Positions 1 to 8,065 of a stretch of 64,000 nucleotides of DNA are shown one piece after another. This stretch comes from Bacteroidales bacterium (GTDB lineage: Bacteria; Bacteroidota; Bacteroidia; Bacteroidales; UBA932), in contig JAKSJU010000002.1 in NCBI GenBank assembly GCA_024402095.1, positions 29,123-93,122 of the forward strand, read 5' to 3'. The position numbers were made by a program, and so were the translations under genes. The notes under the pieces are model-generated. The model saw only the letters and a program-made list of their open reading frames with translations, did no database searches and was not told the DNA's origin. The stretch's first letter is position 1, and each line of letters begins with the position of its first letter.

Positions 1-1
1 G

Positions 2-838
2 CACGAGAAGGATCCTTCCTGCCGTATCGTGGACATGTTCTCCCCTATCGGAAAAGGCCAGAGAGGACTTATCGTCGCACAGCCGAAGACAGGTAAGACC
101 ATGCTTCTGAAGAGCATAGCCAATGCCATTTCCGACAATCATCCTGAAGTTTACGAAATAGTGCTCCTAATCGATGAGCGCCCGGAGGAGGTCACCGATA
201 TGCAGCGCAGCGTTCGTGCGGAGGTCGTAGCCTCTACCTTTGACGAACCGGCAGAGAGACACGTTAAAGTGGCGAACATGGTTCTTGAAAAGGCACGCAG
301 ACTGGTTGAGTGCGGTCACGACGTTGTAATCCTACTGGATTCAATAACCAGACTCGCTCGAGCTTACAATACAGTTCAGCCTGCTTCCGGAAAGATTCTT
401 ACCGGTGGTGTCGATGCGAATGCACTTCAGAAACCAAAGAGGTTCTTCGGTGCAGCCAGAAATATTGAAGGAGGCGGTTCTCTGACAATACTTGCCACTG
501 CACTTACCGAGACCGGTTCCAAGATGGATGACGTGATCTTCGAGGAGTTCAAGGGAACCGGAAACATGGAGCTCCAGCTTGACCGAACCCTTGCGAACAG
601 ACGTATCTTCCCTGCTGTCAATGTCGTTCTGTCAGGTACCAGAAGGGATGACCTTCTCTATGACAAGTCTGTGGGACAGAGGATATGGATACTCCGCAAG
701 CTCCTTGCTGACATGAACCCTACTGAGGCCATGAATTTCATGCTTCAGCTTATGGATGAATACAAGACAAATCAGGACCTTCTTGACAATATGAGCAAGG
801 TAAGTCCTCGTGAAGCCAAGTATTACGATACATTCTGA
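2..838 (+). CDS. rho: Transcription termination factor Rho (C-terminal part, 5' end outside window)
   Basis: This is the ATP-dependent RNA helicase domain of Rho, the hexameric factor that ends transcription. The reading frame is open from base 2, so the gene starts upstream and only about 278 C-terminal residues are present. Visible are the Walker A motif PKTGKT, the Walker B strand VVILLDS, the segment [20 protein letters not shown] and the RNA-contacting loop around KGTGNMEL. The N-terminal RNA-binding domain and any insertion typical of Bacteroidota Rho cannot be seen. The stop lies one base before the ATG of the next gene, so the two are probably co-transcribed. Confidence 0.95.
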   Translation, partial: HEKDPSCRIVDMFSPIGKGQRGLIVAQPKTGKTMLLKSIANAISDNHPEVYEIVLLIDERPEEVTDMQRSVRAEVVASTFDEPAERHVKVANMVLEKARRLVECGHDVVILLDSITRLARAYNTVQPASGKILTGGVDANALQKPKRFFGAARNIEGGGSLTILATALTETGSKMDDVIFEEFKGTGNMELQLDRTLANRRIFPAVNVVLSGTRRDDLLYDKSVGQRIWILRKLLADMNPTEAMNFMLQLMDEYKTNQDLLDNMSKVSPREAKYYDTF

Positions 839-839
839 C

Positions 840-2333
840 ATGGAATCACATAACGATTACCGTACCTATTCAGGCCGCAGCACATACTGCAGGTCTTTGT
901 GCTTCCTTCTTGGAAAAGCTGCCAGGGATGTTTTCCCCGGATGCCGTGTGACAATGCGCAGACCTATCTCAAAGGGCTATCTGTGCAATCTGACCAAACC
1001 TGATGGAGGAACCACGACAGAGGACGACGTTCGTCTTGTCAGCGGGAGGATGGATGAACTCATCCGTGCGGACCTTCCGTTCGTTTCCCGCGAAGAGCCT
1101 AGGGAAAAGGTAATCGAAGTGTTCAGAGAGATCGGATACAGCGACAAGGTTAAGCTTTTCGAGACAAGCAGGGACAAGACTATTGTATATCATACACTGG
1201 ACGGCACTCCGGACTACTATTATGACACTCTCCTTCCTTCTACAGGCTGTATTTTCCTGTACAAGCTGGAACCGTACAAGGGTGGCATGCTCTTGAGAAT
1301 ACCGGACAGACACAACCCTGACACACTCGCACCATTCTACGAGCAGCCTAAGACCTATGAAGTGTTCACAGAGCACAACAGGTGGAATCAGATTATGGGC
1401 CTCGAGACTGTCGGTGACGTCAATCTGGCATGTGCCAGAGGAGAAGCCAGCGACCTGATACAGGTTGCAGAGGCGCTTCAGGAAAAGAAGATTGTGCAGA
1501 TTGCGGAAGAGATAGACCGCAGAATAAGGGAATGCGAATTGAAGATTGTCCTTATCACCGGTCCTACGAGCAGTGGAAAGACGACTTTCTGCAAGAGGCT
1601 CTGTGTCCAGCTCAAGGCCTGCGGGATTCATCCGATCTCATTCTCTACGGACGATTATTTTGTCAACAGGCTCGAAACCCCAAGACTGCCTGACGGGAGC
1701 TTTGATTTCGACAATTTTGAAACCGTTGACCACAGATATCTTGAATCTGACGTGCTGAAGCTTCTTCAGGGTGAGACAGTCGATGTGCCTGAATACAATT
1801 TCGTTACCGGACTGAGAGAGTTCAACGGCAAGAAACTAAGTCTTTGCAAGGGCTCCGTGCTGTTGATAGAAGGAATACATGCATTGAACCCCGAGCTGAT
1901 ACCACATGTCGACAAGTCAGTGCAGTATAAGATTTTTATCAATACCATCACTTCCATTGCCCTTGATGACCACAACTGCATCCCGACCAGCGACAACAGG
2001 CTTCTCAGACGTATCGTGAGGGATTATCTCAAAGGGGCATTCAGCGCTCAGGCCACAATTCAGAACTGGCCTAACGTAAGACGCAGTGAAGTAAAGTGGA
2101 TATATCCTTACCAGGAGAATGCGGACATCCTTTTCAACTCTTCATATCTGGTCGAATTCGCTGTTTTAAGGCGCATAGCGGAGAAGATACTCGCTACTGT
2201 ACCTTCTGATAGTCCTGAGTCCGGAGAGGCTGTCAGGCTGCTTAAATTCCTTCATCATTTCTCCCCTGTTTCCGACAGGGAGATTCCTGCCACTTCACTT
2301 CTTAGGGGTTTTATCGGAGGAAGCAATCTGTAA
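840..2333 (+). CDS. Nucleoside (uridine) kinase family protein with ThrRS-like N-terminal region
   Basis: A 497-residue protein with a P-loop kinase domain of the phosphoribulokinase/uridine kinase type in its C-terminal half (GPTSSGKTT at about residues 241-249, then a DDYF motif). The N-terminal half resembles the editing-domain region of threonyl-tRNA synthetase, as is usual for the Bacteroidota nucleoside kinase family. I chose ATG 840, one base after the rho stop; a GTG at 810 would overlap rho. Related proteins as I know them begin with an extra TGS-like domain of about 60 residues. That domain is not encoded here, so the N-terminus is short. Its stop overlaps the next start by one base. 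Confidence 0.85.
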   Translation: MESHNDYRTYSGRSTYCRSLCFLLGKAARDVFPGCRVTMRRPISKGYLCNLTKPDGGTTTEDDVRLVSGRMDELIRADLPFVSREEPREKVIEVFREIGYSDKVKLFETSRDKTIVYHTLDGTPDYYYDTLLPSTGCIFLYKLEPYKGGMLLRIPDRHNPDTLAPFYEQPKTYEVFTEHNRWNQIMGLETVGDVNLACARGEASDLIQVAEALQEKKIVQIAEEIDRRIRECELKIVLITGPTSSGKTTFCKRLCVQLKACGIHPISFSTDDYFVNRLETPRLPDGSFDFDNFETVDHRYLESDVLKLLQGETVDVPEYNFVTGLREFNGKKLSLCKGSVLLIEGIHALNPELIPHVDKSVQYKIFINTITSIALDDHNCIPTSDNRLLRRIVRDYLKGAFSAQATIQNWPNVRRSEVKWIYPYQENADILFNSSYLVEFAVLRRIAEKILATVPSDSPESGEAVRLLKFLHHFSPVSDREIPATSLLRGFIGGSNL

Positions 2334-3031
2334 TGAAGTACCTTGTAAATGAATCCACGGACCCGTATTTCAATATGGCGTTCGATGAATGGTGTCTCGA
2401 AAACATAGACATTGGCGAGCCTGTCTTCTATCTTTGGAAGAACAGGCCGTCTGTTATAATAGGACTCAATCAGAATGCGTCTCAGGAGGTGAATCTCGAT
2501 TATCTCCGTCAGAATGGTATCACACTTGCCCGACGGGTGACCGGAGGCGGTGCCGTCTATCACGACCTGCAGAATCTGAACTATTCTATTATAGGAAGGG
2601 AAGCGTGTCCGGAGATATTTGCCGAGGCGCTGAGGAAGCTCGGAATAGATGCCGAACTCACGGGCAGAAATGATATATTCGTCGGTGGAAAGAAGGTTTC
2701 CGGCTATGCCAAGCGCATCTGGAAGGACAGGGTGCTGATACACGGTACGCTGATGTATGACGTCGATATAGATGTTCTTACCAAGGCGCTTACGACGCCG
2801 GTCAGCAAACTGGCCATGAAAGGGGTAGCATCTGTCAGGAGCCGGGTTACAAATCTCAAGGAGATGCTTCCGCAGTTCAAGGACATAGACGAGGTCAAGG
2901 CGGCGCTGCATGTCATTCTTTCTGACGGTGATTCACAGCTTGTGCTTAATGAAAAAAAGCTCGCGGAAATCCGCGAACTGTCCGATGCCAAATTTTCTAC
3001 CGAGGCCTGGCTTTTCAGAGAGCCGAAATAG
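2333..3031 (+). CDS. lplA: Lipoate-protein ligase A, catalytic domain only
   Basis: Activates free lipoate with ATP and attaches it to lysines of lipoyl domains in 2-oxoacid dehydrogenases and the glycine cleavage system. The biotin/lipoate ligase core is clear: RRVTGGGAVYHD at residues 67-78 and the lysine of GGKKVSG near residue 121. At 232 residues it is much shorter than the E. coli enzyme (about 338) and lacks most or all of the C-terminal accessory domain. It may therefore need a separate partner or act only on an activated lipoyl group. It overlaps the kinase by one base and converges with the lipoamide dehydrogenase gene, which suits a lipoate-use locus. Confidence 0.88.
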   Translation: MKYLVNESTDPYFNMAFDEWCLENIDIGEPVFYLWKNRPSVIIGLNQNASQEVNLDYLRQNGITLARRVTGGGAVYHDLQNLNYSIIGREACPEIFAEALRKLGIDAELTGRNDIFVGGKKVSGYAKRIWKDRVLIHGTLMYDVDIDVLTKALTTPVSKLAMKGVASVRSRVTNLKEMLPQFKDIDEVKAALHVILSDGDSQLVLNEKKLAEIRELSDAKFSTEAWLFREPK

Positions 3032-4370
3032 TCTCTTTGATTATTTCCGATACAGTAGGATGCGGGAATACGACCTTTTCAAGCGTACTGACATCCATTC
3101 CGGACTGTATTGCCACGCATATACCCTGAATGATTTCCGAACATGGGTTTCCTACCATCTGGGCACCGACAATCCTGTCAGTTTCCGAGTCCACCACACA
3201 CTTGCACAGGCCGAAGAATCCTTCGTTCTCTGCTACGAACCTGCCTGAAAAGGCCATAGGAAGCTTTGCCGCCTTGACTTTGATCCCTTTTGCCTCAGCA
3301 TCCTTTTCAGTAAGTCCAACGCAGGCGACTTCAGGGTTTGTATACACGACTGAAGGGATTGAAGAGTATGTCATTTCATCATTAATGCCGCAGATGTCGT
3401 TGACGGCCACTTCTCCTTCACGGCTTGCAGCATGAGCCAGCTGGCAGAAGCCTGTGACGTCACCGGCTGCATATACATTCGGTACATTCGTGCGCATGTG
3501 ACTGTCGACCTTGATTCCTCTCTCTACTGCAACTCCGACCTTCTCCAGTCCGAAACCGCTTACGTTTGCCCTGCGTCCGACACTGAGAAGAATCTTTTCA
3601 CCTTCCACGCTGCATTCGTTCCCTTCGCTGTCCGTATAATTCACCGTGTTTCCGCAGAGAGAAGTCACTTTGCAGCCCAATTTGAACTCCACTCCCCTTT
3701 TCGCATAGATATCCTGAACCATTCCGCTGATTTCTTCGTCAATCGGTCCGAGGATTTTAGGGAGCATCTCCAGCACAGTCACTTTGGTGCCTATGCTGTT
3801 GAAGAAGCTTGCAAACTCCGTCCCGATAACACCTCCGCCGATGATCACAAGACTTTCCGGCCTGGAATCAAGCGAGAGAATCTCCCTGTTAGTCAGCACT
3901 ATCCCCTGGCTCATATCCAGTCCTGGGATAGGCGGCACGCTCGCTTCCGATCCGGTGCAGATGAGCAGATTGGTCGCTGCATATTCATTTCCTTCGCATG
4001 AAATTACTATATCGGCTCCATCCCGTCTTTCTATGCAAGCTGAGCCTTTTATCACTTCAACCCCTGCGTTCTTCATCTTGAGGCGAACTCCGCCGACGAG
4101 TTTCTTCACCACCTTCTTCTTGCGTGACATTACTTCCTCGAAAGAAAGCGCCGGGTTCTCCACGCTCACTCCGTATTTATCCCCGTGACGGGCATAATCA
4201 TATATCTTTGCGCTGTACAGCAGCGTCTTCGTAGGGATGCAGCCTTCGTTCAGGCATACTCCCCCGAGTTCGTTCTTCTCGAACAGAATAACAGAAAGTC
4301 CCTTGCCTGCAGCCTTTTCAGCGGCTACATACCCGCCCGGACCTCCACCAAGTATCGCCAGATCATACAT
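3015..4370 (-). CDS. lpdA: Dihydrolipoyl dehydrogenase (E3)
   Basis: FAD-dependent oxidoreductase that reoxidises dihydrolipoamide on 2-oxoacid dehydrogenase or glycine cleavage complexes using NAD+. It has 451 residues, the normal family size. Seen in order: the FAD-binding GGGPGGYVAA near the N-terminus, the redox disulfide CLNEGC (Cys39/Cys44), an NAD-binding IIGGGVIGTEFA, a second FAD motif with AAGDVTG, and the C-terminal interface motif HPTVSE supplying the catalytic His-Glu pair. The 3' end overlaps convergent lplA by 17 nt. Confidence 0.95.
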   Translation of the reverse strand: MYDLAILGGGPGGYVAAEKAAGKGLSVILFEKNELGGVCLNEGCIPTKTLLYSAKIYDYARHGDKYGVSVENPALSFEEVMSRKKKVVKKLVGGVRLKMKNAGVEVIKGSACIERRDGADIVISCEGNEYAATNLLICTGSEASVPPIPGLDMSQGIVLTNREILSLDSRPESLVIIGGGVIGTEFASFFNSIGTKVTVLEMLPKILGPIDEEISGMVQDIYAKRGVEFKLGCKVTSLCGNTVNYTDSEGNECSVEGEKILLSVGRRANVSGFGLEKVGVAVERGIKVDSHMRTNVPNVYAAGDVTGFCQLAHAASREGEVAVNDICGINDEMTYSSIPSVVYTNPEVACVGLTEKDAEAKGIKVKAAKLPMAFSGRFVAENEGFFGLCKCVVDSETDRIVGAQMVGNPCSEIIQGICVAIQSGMDVSTLEKVVFPHPTVSEIIKETISAL

Positions 4371-4412
4371 TACATAAAAAGATTTATTACCTCTAATTTA
4401 GGATAAAATAAT

Positions 4413-4420
4413 TACTTTTG
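4413..4420 (+). promoter_or_regulatory. Bacteroides-type -7 box for upp
   Basis: TACTTTTG matches TAnnTTTG and sits 25 nt before the upp ATG at 4446. I see no good TTTG at the expected -33 distance, so this rests on the -7 element and position only. Confidence 0.45.
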
Positions 4421-4445
4421 TATTGTTTTCACTAAAACTTTGACA

Positions 4446-5075
4446 ATGGCACAGCTTTTCATCATCAATCATCCTCTTGTCCAGCACAAACTGGGTATTA
4501 TGAGGCAGAAAGAGACATCCACCCAGGATTTCAGACGTCTGCTCAAGGAAATAGCCCTTCTTATGGGATATGAAGTCACAAAGGACCTCCCTGTCGAGAA
4601 TTATGAGATAGAAACTCCTATCTGTAAGACTACTGCCCAGAGAATAGGCGAAAAGAAAATGACAATAGTTCCGATACTCCGTGCGGGGCTTGGCCTCGTT
4701 GACGGATTGATGGAACTTATCCCCGGTGCAAAGGTAGGCCATATCGGCCTGTACCGTGATGAAAAGACACACAAGCCTGTTCCGTATTACTGCAAACTTC
4801 CAAAGGACATAGACCAGAGAACAGTTCTTGTTACCGATCCTATGCTTGCTACGGGAGGCAGTGCCTGTGATGCAATTGACCTTCTAAAGCAGCGCGGCTG
4901 CAAGCATATCAGGCTGATGTGCCTTGTAGCAGCTCCGGAAGGGGTTAGGAAGGTGCAGGAGACTCATCCTGACGTGAAGATATACGTGGCCGCCCTTGAC
5001 CAGTGTCTCAACGAGAACGCATATATCGTTCCGGGACTCGGTGATGCCGGCGACAGAATCTTCGGAACGAAGTAA
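4446..5075 (+). CDS. upp: Uracil phosphoribosyltransferase
   Basis: Converts uracil and PRPP to UMP in pyrimidine salvage. The 209-residue protein has the usual family length. It shows the type I PRTase PRPP loop ([11 protein letters not shown]), a [12 protein letters not shown] segment, and the C-terminal uracil-binding [10 protein letters not shown] chose ATG 4446 over a TTG six bases upstream because the protein then starts MAQLF and the TTG has no support. The stop overlaps the mnmE start by one base. A purine/uracil-type permease lies further along at 11.3 kb. Confidence 0.95.
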   Translation: MAQLFIINHPLVQHKLGIMRQKETSTQDFRRLLKEIALLMGYEVTKDLPVENYEIETPICKTTAQRIGEKKMTIVPILRAGLGLVDGLMELIPGAKVGHIGLYRDEKTHKPVPYYCKLPKDIDQRTVLVTDPMLATGGSACDAIDLLKQRGCKHIRLMCLVAAPEGVRKVQETHPDVKIYVAALDQCLNENAYIVPGLGDAGDRIFGTK

Positions 5076-6460
5076 TGATACATTTTGAAGATACCGTCTG
5101 CGCCCCTGCAACGTCTGCTGCGGGGGCGATAAGTGTAATCAGGGTCAGCGGCCCCGACACTTTCCGCATCACGGACAGACTGGTATCCTTTGTGTCCGGT
5201 GACACAGCAACTTCCAAGGGATATACTCTCAAATATGGCAGGATTTTCAATGACCCTGCACATTCGGAGGAACTCGATGAAGTGCTAGTGTCCGTATTCA
5301 GGGCCCCGCACTCATATACGGGTGAAGATTCTGTCGAGATCAGTTGCCATGCTTCCGGATATATTGTTAAATCCATACTTGAAGCATTTGTTTCCGCAGG
5401 TGCCAGAATGGCGGAGCCGGGTGAATTCACCAGACGTGCCTTTGTCAACGGAAAACTTGATCTGGCACAGGCTGAAGCAGTCGCAGATCTATTAGCTGCA
5501 GGTTCCAGAACCGCTCACAGGATAGCCATCAATCATCTTAAAGGCGAATATTCTGACGCCCTCCGCAGCCTTCGCGACAAACTTCTAGAACTCACTGCAC
5601 TGATGGAACTGGAGCTGGATTTCAGTGAAGAAGACGTGGAATTCGCAGACCGCTCTAAACTCCGCACAATCCTGGACGATTCTCTTGGCCATATCAGGCG
5701 GTTGTCTGCGTCATTCCGAGACGGAAATGCACTTAGAAACGGTATCCCGGTTGCGATCGTCGGTGCGGTGAACAGCGGCAAGAGCACTCTTCTGAATGCC
5801 CTGGTCGGTGATGAAAGAGCAATCGTATCAGATATCCCGGGGACTACCAGGGATACTGTGGAAGAAACAATGACAATCGACGGCCTTCTCTACAGGTTCA
5901 TCGATACTGCAGGACTCCGGGAAACAGATGACAAAGTCGAGCAGATCGGCATCAGGCGCTCATTGGACAAACTTTCCGCAGCTGACATAGTTATTGCCGT
6001 GCTTGACGGCTGCGCTGACTCTTCGGAGAATTCCAGGTCCCTGTCCGATATTCAGGCCAGGACTGCAGGCCACCAGACCCTTATCGCTGTTACCAACAAA
6101 ATCGACATATCTCCTGCAATAGAAGGAACCCTGGGCATTTCCGCAATCTCCGGAGCAGGCACTGAAGAACTCAAAAAACTAATCTCGGAGTCCCAGGCAC
6201 GAAGATTTACGCTTGAAGACACCGTTGTCACGAGTGCTCGTCACTACGAGGCTCTTGTTCGTGCGTCAGAGTCACTTGAACGTGTCCGCACCGGACTTGA
6301 TTCCGGGACACCTTCGGACCTCGTCGCCGAAGATCTCCGCTCAGCAATCAACGAACTCAACGGAATATTCGGAGACTCCGGCTCATTCAGCACCTCCTTC
6401 GCCATCGACTTTCAGGCCATCACCGACCTCATCTTCAGCCGATTCTGCATCGGGAAGTGA
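5075..6460 (+). CDS. mnmE: tRNA modification GTPase MnmE (TrmE)
   Basis: With MnmG, installs the (carboxymethyl)aminomethyl group on wobble uridine 34 of certain tRNAs. It has 461 residues. The N-terminal folate-binding domain includes EPGEFTRRAF; a helical domain follows. The G domain is inserted with G1 GAVNSGKST at residues 230-238, G3 DTAG at 277-280 and a TNKID G4 motif. The C-terminal FCIGK motif with its essential cysteine closes the protein. It overlaps upp by one base and is followed after 25 nt by the stefin-like lipoprotein gene on the same strand. Confidence 0.96.
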   Translation: MIHFEDTVCAPATSAAGAISVIRVSGPDTFRITDRLVSFVSGDTATSKGYTLKYGRIFNDPAHSEELDEVLVSVFRAPHSYTGEDSVEISCHASGYIVKSILEAFVSAGARMAEPGEFTRRAFVNGKLDLAQAEAVADLLAAGSRTAHRIAINHLKGEYSDALRSLRDKLLELTALMELELDFSEEDVEFADRSKLRTILDDSLGHIRRLSASFRDGNALRNGIPVAIVGAVNSGKSTLLNALVGDERAIVSDIPGTTRDTVEETMTIDGLLYRFIDTAGLRETDDKVEQIGIRRSLDKLSAADIVIAVLDGCADSSENSRSLSDIQARTAGHQTLIAVTNKIDISPAIEGTLGISAISGAGTEELKKLISESQARRFTLEDTVVTSARHYEALVRASESLERVRTGLDSGTPSDLVAEDLRSAINELNGIFGDSGSFSTSFAIDFQAITDLIFSRFCIGK

Positions 6461-6485
6461 ACTATTTGATATTCAATGATTTACT

Positions 6486-6899
6486 ATGATGAATATTAAA
6501 TCCATAATACCGATAGCCGCCGTTCTTTTGCTTGCCTCCTGCGGCAATAGGCAAAGAATCAATAAGGAAGAAGTCATTAACTATGACATCACCACCACAT
6601 TTCCGGGTCACACCCACGAAAACGAGATACTTTGCGGAGGATATTCAGAAGTCAGGGAGCCAGATATGGATGAATACCAGTTATTCCGTGAAGTGACCGA
6701 TACCGTAAAAGGGATGACCTTCACTCCCCTTTCAGTTCAGACCCAGGTCGTGGCCGGCACCAACTACAAGTTCTATTGCAGGTTCAGCGACGTCTCCGAA
6801 GAATTCAATCCAGGACATTGCTACCTCACCATATACAAGCCACTCCCCGGCCAGGGAGAACCCACAATCACGTCAATCGAAAAGATAAAAATCCTATGA
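6486..6899 (+). CDS. Stefin/cystatin-like lipoprotein (putative cysteine protease inhibitor)
   Basis: A 137-residue lipoprotein: a hydrophobic signal with lipobox LASC puts the lipidated cysteine at residue 19. The mature part resembles type 1 cystatins (stefins) in order. There is an N-terminal trunk CGGYSEV near residue 50. A short helix-like segment follows at about 60-75. The first inhibitory loop QTQVVAGTNY lies at 85-94 (QxVxG core at 87-91). Finally there is YKPLPGQGE at about 117-125, matching the stefin second-loop region with LPGQ. In cystatins these three parts enter the active-site cleft of papain-like (C1) proteases. The helix looks shorter than in animal stefins. I infer a surface or periplasmic protease inhibitor; target and exact topology are unknown. 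It is probably transcribed with mnmE. Confidence 0.75.
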   Translation: MMNIKSIIPIAAVLLLASCGNRQRINKEEVINYDITTTFPGHTHENEILCGGYSEVREPDMDEYQLFREVTDTVKGMTFTPLSVQTQVVAGTNYKFYCRFSDVSEEFNPGHCYLTIYKPLPGQGEPTITSIEKIKIL

Positions 6900-6978
6900 A
6901 AGAAGCAGATCTTAACGTCCTGGGCTCAGAAAACCAGCCACATATTGCTTGTCATGGTATTCTTCATTTTACGACATA

Positions 6979-7881
6979 CTAGTCCATGCCGACTTTTCCT
7001 TTTCCGGGAAGTATCCGTCGGAGAGAATCGATATTGGCTTTGGATACAGGGATGGTCCTGTCTATACTGAAAAGATGAAGCTGGCAGCCGGCGGAGTTTC
7101 CATCCACATGTGTGATGAACCGTGTGTTCACCAGAAAGGCACGATGGCAATGCAGAAGGAAAGTATAGTCAGAGAGCAGCTCTTCAATATTCTTCAGTGT
7201 ATTTCTGATTCTTTTCTGCATCAGTTCCCCTTCCGAGAAATACCATATGCTGAGATAGTTTGCGACTGATTCTATGTAAAGGATATCCGATGGAGACACA
7301 GTCAATGACTCTTTGTATTCGCCTGTAATCTCCACTGATGCGGACTGCTCATCCTTGACCGGCTCTACTCTTTCAATGACTTCATTGAGGGAAAGCAGTT
7401 CCTGAATCTTGTACTCCTTCATCCTGCTCCTTGTTATAAAATACCAGTATATTGACACGAACAGCGTCCATATAACATTCTGCGTGAAGCTGTTAAGATA
7501 ATACTCGAGAGTGAATTCACCGTCATAATCCACCCAATAGTAATACCAGTGTTCAAATCCCCATTCGATTACTGTAAAATACATTCCGATAATAGCGGAG
7601 ACAAGAATTACAAGAATAATATAAAAGGAGACTTTTCTTTTAACCTGATAAGGCCATTCCTTGGAATAATCGCAAGGAAACCCCAAAATGTATGTGACTA
7701 TTAATTCAGTAATAATTGACCCGATGAAAATCAGTGTGCAGCATCCGAGACTTTGGAGCGCCCACAGATTATCGTTTACTGAGTTTTGGATTCCATATGG
7801 CCTCATCAATGTGAAGAACACGAAAAATCCGAGGCTGAGCAGAACGTAATCCCAAATACTGATCTTCTTAATCTTTTTCAT
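6979..7881 (-). CDS. Membrane-bound LytTR-family transcriptional regulator
   Basis: A 300-residue protein with about four N-terminal transmembrane helices (roughly residues 8-170), a short linker, and a C-terminal LytTR DNA-binding domain (about 190-300) containing LYIESVANYLSIWY and FLLHCHRAFLVN. It has no receiver domain, so the membrane part probably senses the signal directly. I chose ATG 7881 because a GTG 18 bases upstream would lie within the promoter region. Its -7 box ends about 8 nt before this ATG, so the mRNA may be nearly leaderless. It is divergent from the beta-barrel receptor gene at 8066, its most likely target. Confidence 0.85.
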   Translation of the reverse strand: MKKIKKISIWDYVLLSLGFFVFFTLMRPYGIQNSVNDNLWALQSLGCCTLIFIGSIITELIVTYILGFPCDYSKEWPYQVKRKVSFYIILVILVSAIIGMYFTVIEWGFEHWYYYWVDYDGEFTLEYYLNSFTQNVIWTLFVSIYWYFITRSRMKEYKIQELLSLNEVIERVEPVKDEQSASVEITGEYKESLTVSPSDILYIESVANYLSIWYFSEGELMQKRIRNTLKNIEELLSDYTFLLHCHRAFLVNTRFITHVDGNSAGCQLHLFSIDRTIPVSKANIDSLRRILPGKGKVGMD

Positions 7882-7888
7882 ATTACCG

Positions 7889-7919
7889 CAAAAATACACA
7901 TTTCACGTATCCATGCAAG
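7889..7919 (-). promoter_or_regulatory. Promoter of the LytTR regulator
   Basis: On the minus strand, CTTG (7916-7919), a 19-base spacer and TATTTTTG (7889-7896) fit the Bacteroides -33/-7 consensus. The -7 box is only 7 nt from the start codon, implying a very short or absent 5' leader. Confidence 0.5.
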
Positions 7920-7946
7920 CGCATAGGGATGATTGGAAAAATATCC

Positions 7947-7964
7947 GGGACGGATGTCCGTCCC
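7947..7964. promoter_or_regulatory. Perfect palindrome between LytTR regulator and outer-membrane receptor genes
   Basis: GGGACGGA and TCCGTCCC are separated by TG, giving an 8-bp perfect inverted repeat. It stands upstream of both divergent promoters and is GC-rich against an AT-rich background. It could be an operator for a dimeric regulator. LytTR proteins usually prefer direct repeats, so the binder is uncertain. Confidence 0.4.
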
Positions 7965-7990
7965 TGTTCTGGCACAGAATATCCCTCCAT

Positions 7991-8022
7991 ATTGCGTAGC
8001 ATCCGTTAACAAAATACATTTG
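7991..8022 (+). promoter_or_regulatory. Promoter of the outer-membrane receptor gene
   Basis: ATTG (7991-7994), a 20-base spacer and TACATTTG (8015-8022) match the Bacteroides promoter pattern, about 43 nt ahead of the ATG at 8066. Confidence 0.5.
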
Positions 8023-8065
8023 TCACCGTCAATATGGTTGTAAGTTAATAATGTATTAAGAAACC

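Noticed and set aside
810-839. GTG start for the nucleoside kinase inside rho
   Set aside because: It adds ten residues that are just rho read in another frame; the ATG at 840 follows the rho stop by one base and suits operon spacing.
3432-4001. 189-residue plus-strand frame opposite lpdA
   Set aside because: It is antisense to strongly conserved Lpd motifs and shows no signal, domain or promoter of its own.
7540-7570. GTTCAAATCCCC stretch resembling the T-arm of a tRNA
   Set aside because: It lies inside the LytTR regulator coding region and no acceptor, D or anticodon arms can be paired around it.
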